Shown piece by piece: positions 29,484 through 30,110 of a stretch of DNA of 30,110 nucleotides. This DNA is from Apostichopus parvimensis (Eukaryota; Echinodermata; Holothuroidea; Aspidochirotida; Stichopodidae), in the NCBI GenBank assembly GCA_000934455.1, contig KN884027.1, forward strand, positions 114,211-144,320, read 5' to 3'. The notes beneath the pieces were generated by a model. The model searched no databases and was not told the origin of the DNA. It was given only the letters and a program-made list of their open reading frames with translations. Position 1 is the first letter of the stretch. The number at the start of each line of letters is the position of its first letter. Made by a program: the position numbers and the translations under genes.

Positions 29484-30110
29484 TATTTCGCTTACCTGTC
29501 TCACCACAACCTTAGCACACTCATTCTACCGCGCCTAGAATGTCCTGGTAACCTTTTAACACTGTGCACCCTCTGTGACCCGGCTTCACGGGTCACTGCC
29601 CTTCCTTCTCATTCTACCAACCAAAGCGTCTACATCGTAAAATTTCAAGCGGAATTTCTCCACCGATTTTCGTCCACTTTTGGTTCTTAGGATCGGAAAT
29701 AATTTCCCATCCACTATTCCTTGAAGTATTTGAAGCCTTTGCAGCCCGATAAGTATCCTTTTCTTATTTTTAGAGGGGTTTTTAGGGCTGTTTTTCGGGA
29801 GCAACGTTCGCTCCGTTTTTTCTGTGCAGAACACTAGCGCCGGTAGCAGTTCTGCGAATTGTTTACCTTAGTTACGCTAGTTCCCGCCTTTTTTTTGGCT
29901 ACACACGCTATTGCGTTAGTTCGTTTCCCTCGTTCGTTGTTTACTTCTCGTTTGTTCTCTTATAGTTTTTGTTGCTTGTTTACTATATATTTGTCCCTTC
30001 TCACCCCACTTCGTGGGCTGGCTTTAGGCCTAAATTGTTACCTTGTAAGCCGCGGCCTCTAGCTGAGGCACGTTGTTAAGGTAATTTCTCTTCACATGTT
30101 ATACGTATAT
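29484..30110 (+). mobile_element. left end of a second DIRS-like element, running off the window
   Basis: CTTACCTGTCTCACCACAAC, AGAATGTCCTGGTAACC and TTTTAACACTGTGCACCCTC parallel the left terminal repeat at 15950-16070, with CTTCTCATTCTACCA at its inner end. Further in, CAGCCCGATAAGTATCCTTT (29741-) matches CAGCCTGATAAGTATCCTTT at 16201-16220, which fixes this as a left end in the same orientation. The match then fades, so it is a different subfamily or an older copy. No gag-like frame is reached before the window ends. Confidence 0.75.

Overview
This is animal genomic DNA: AT-rich, intron-rich, full of mobile-element remains, with one assembly gap (N, 19049-19193). The split genes, the receptor tyrosine phosphatase exons, the many 'taggcctac'-type stretches, the DIRS-type retroelement and the tRNA-derived SINEs suggest a marine invertebrate deuterostome. 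My best guess is an echinoderm, possibly a sea cucumber, but this is inferred from style and was not searched.

Region 1 (1-2.7 kb, + strand) holds the last three coding exons of a receptor-type protein tyrosine phosphatase. They encode the end of a D2 domain: a WPE loop, a catalytic Cys whose P-loop is split by an intron, and a C-terminal tail with a YENL motif placed like the Grb2-binding tyrosine of vertebrate PTP-alpha. Region 2 (2.9-9 kb) is non-coding and carries tandem and dispersed repeats, a LINE tail and a short inverted-repeat element.

Region 3 (10.5-12.1 kb) looks like a divergent promoter. Two candidate coding exons of an unrecognised gene lie on the minus strand (11098-10567). 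A signal-peptide exon lies on the plus strand (11923-12031). A near-perfect hairpin sits between them. The plus-strand gene continues with an Ig-like exon (23518-23853) and a possible last exon (28722-28879). Phases agree at both joins, giving a 200-residue product: signal peptide, one Ig-like domain and a short C-terminal tail.

The two introns of that gene are swollen by transposons. Intron 1 (11.5 kb) contains a DIRS-like tyrosine-recombinase retroelement (15930-21718). Both inverted terminal repeats and the internal complementary region (21034-21132) are still recognisable, but the coding part is decayed and interrupted by SINEs, a LINE tail and a repeat array. Intron 2 (4.9 kb) contains one inverted-repeat element (23941-28453) with a second one (24736-27494) nested inside it. 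The inner element has unusual subterminal motif arrays. The left end of a second DIRS-like copy begins near 29484 and runs off the window.

No intact transposase, reverse transcriptase or recombinase is present. The most notable structures are the DIRS terminal geometry, the 95-bp-phased palindromes of the inner element, the 100-bp repeat inside the DIRS gag ORF that is read in different frames, and the PTP tail.
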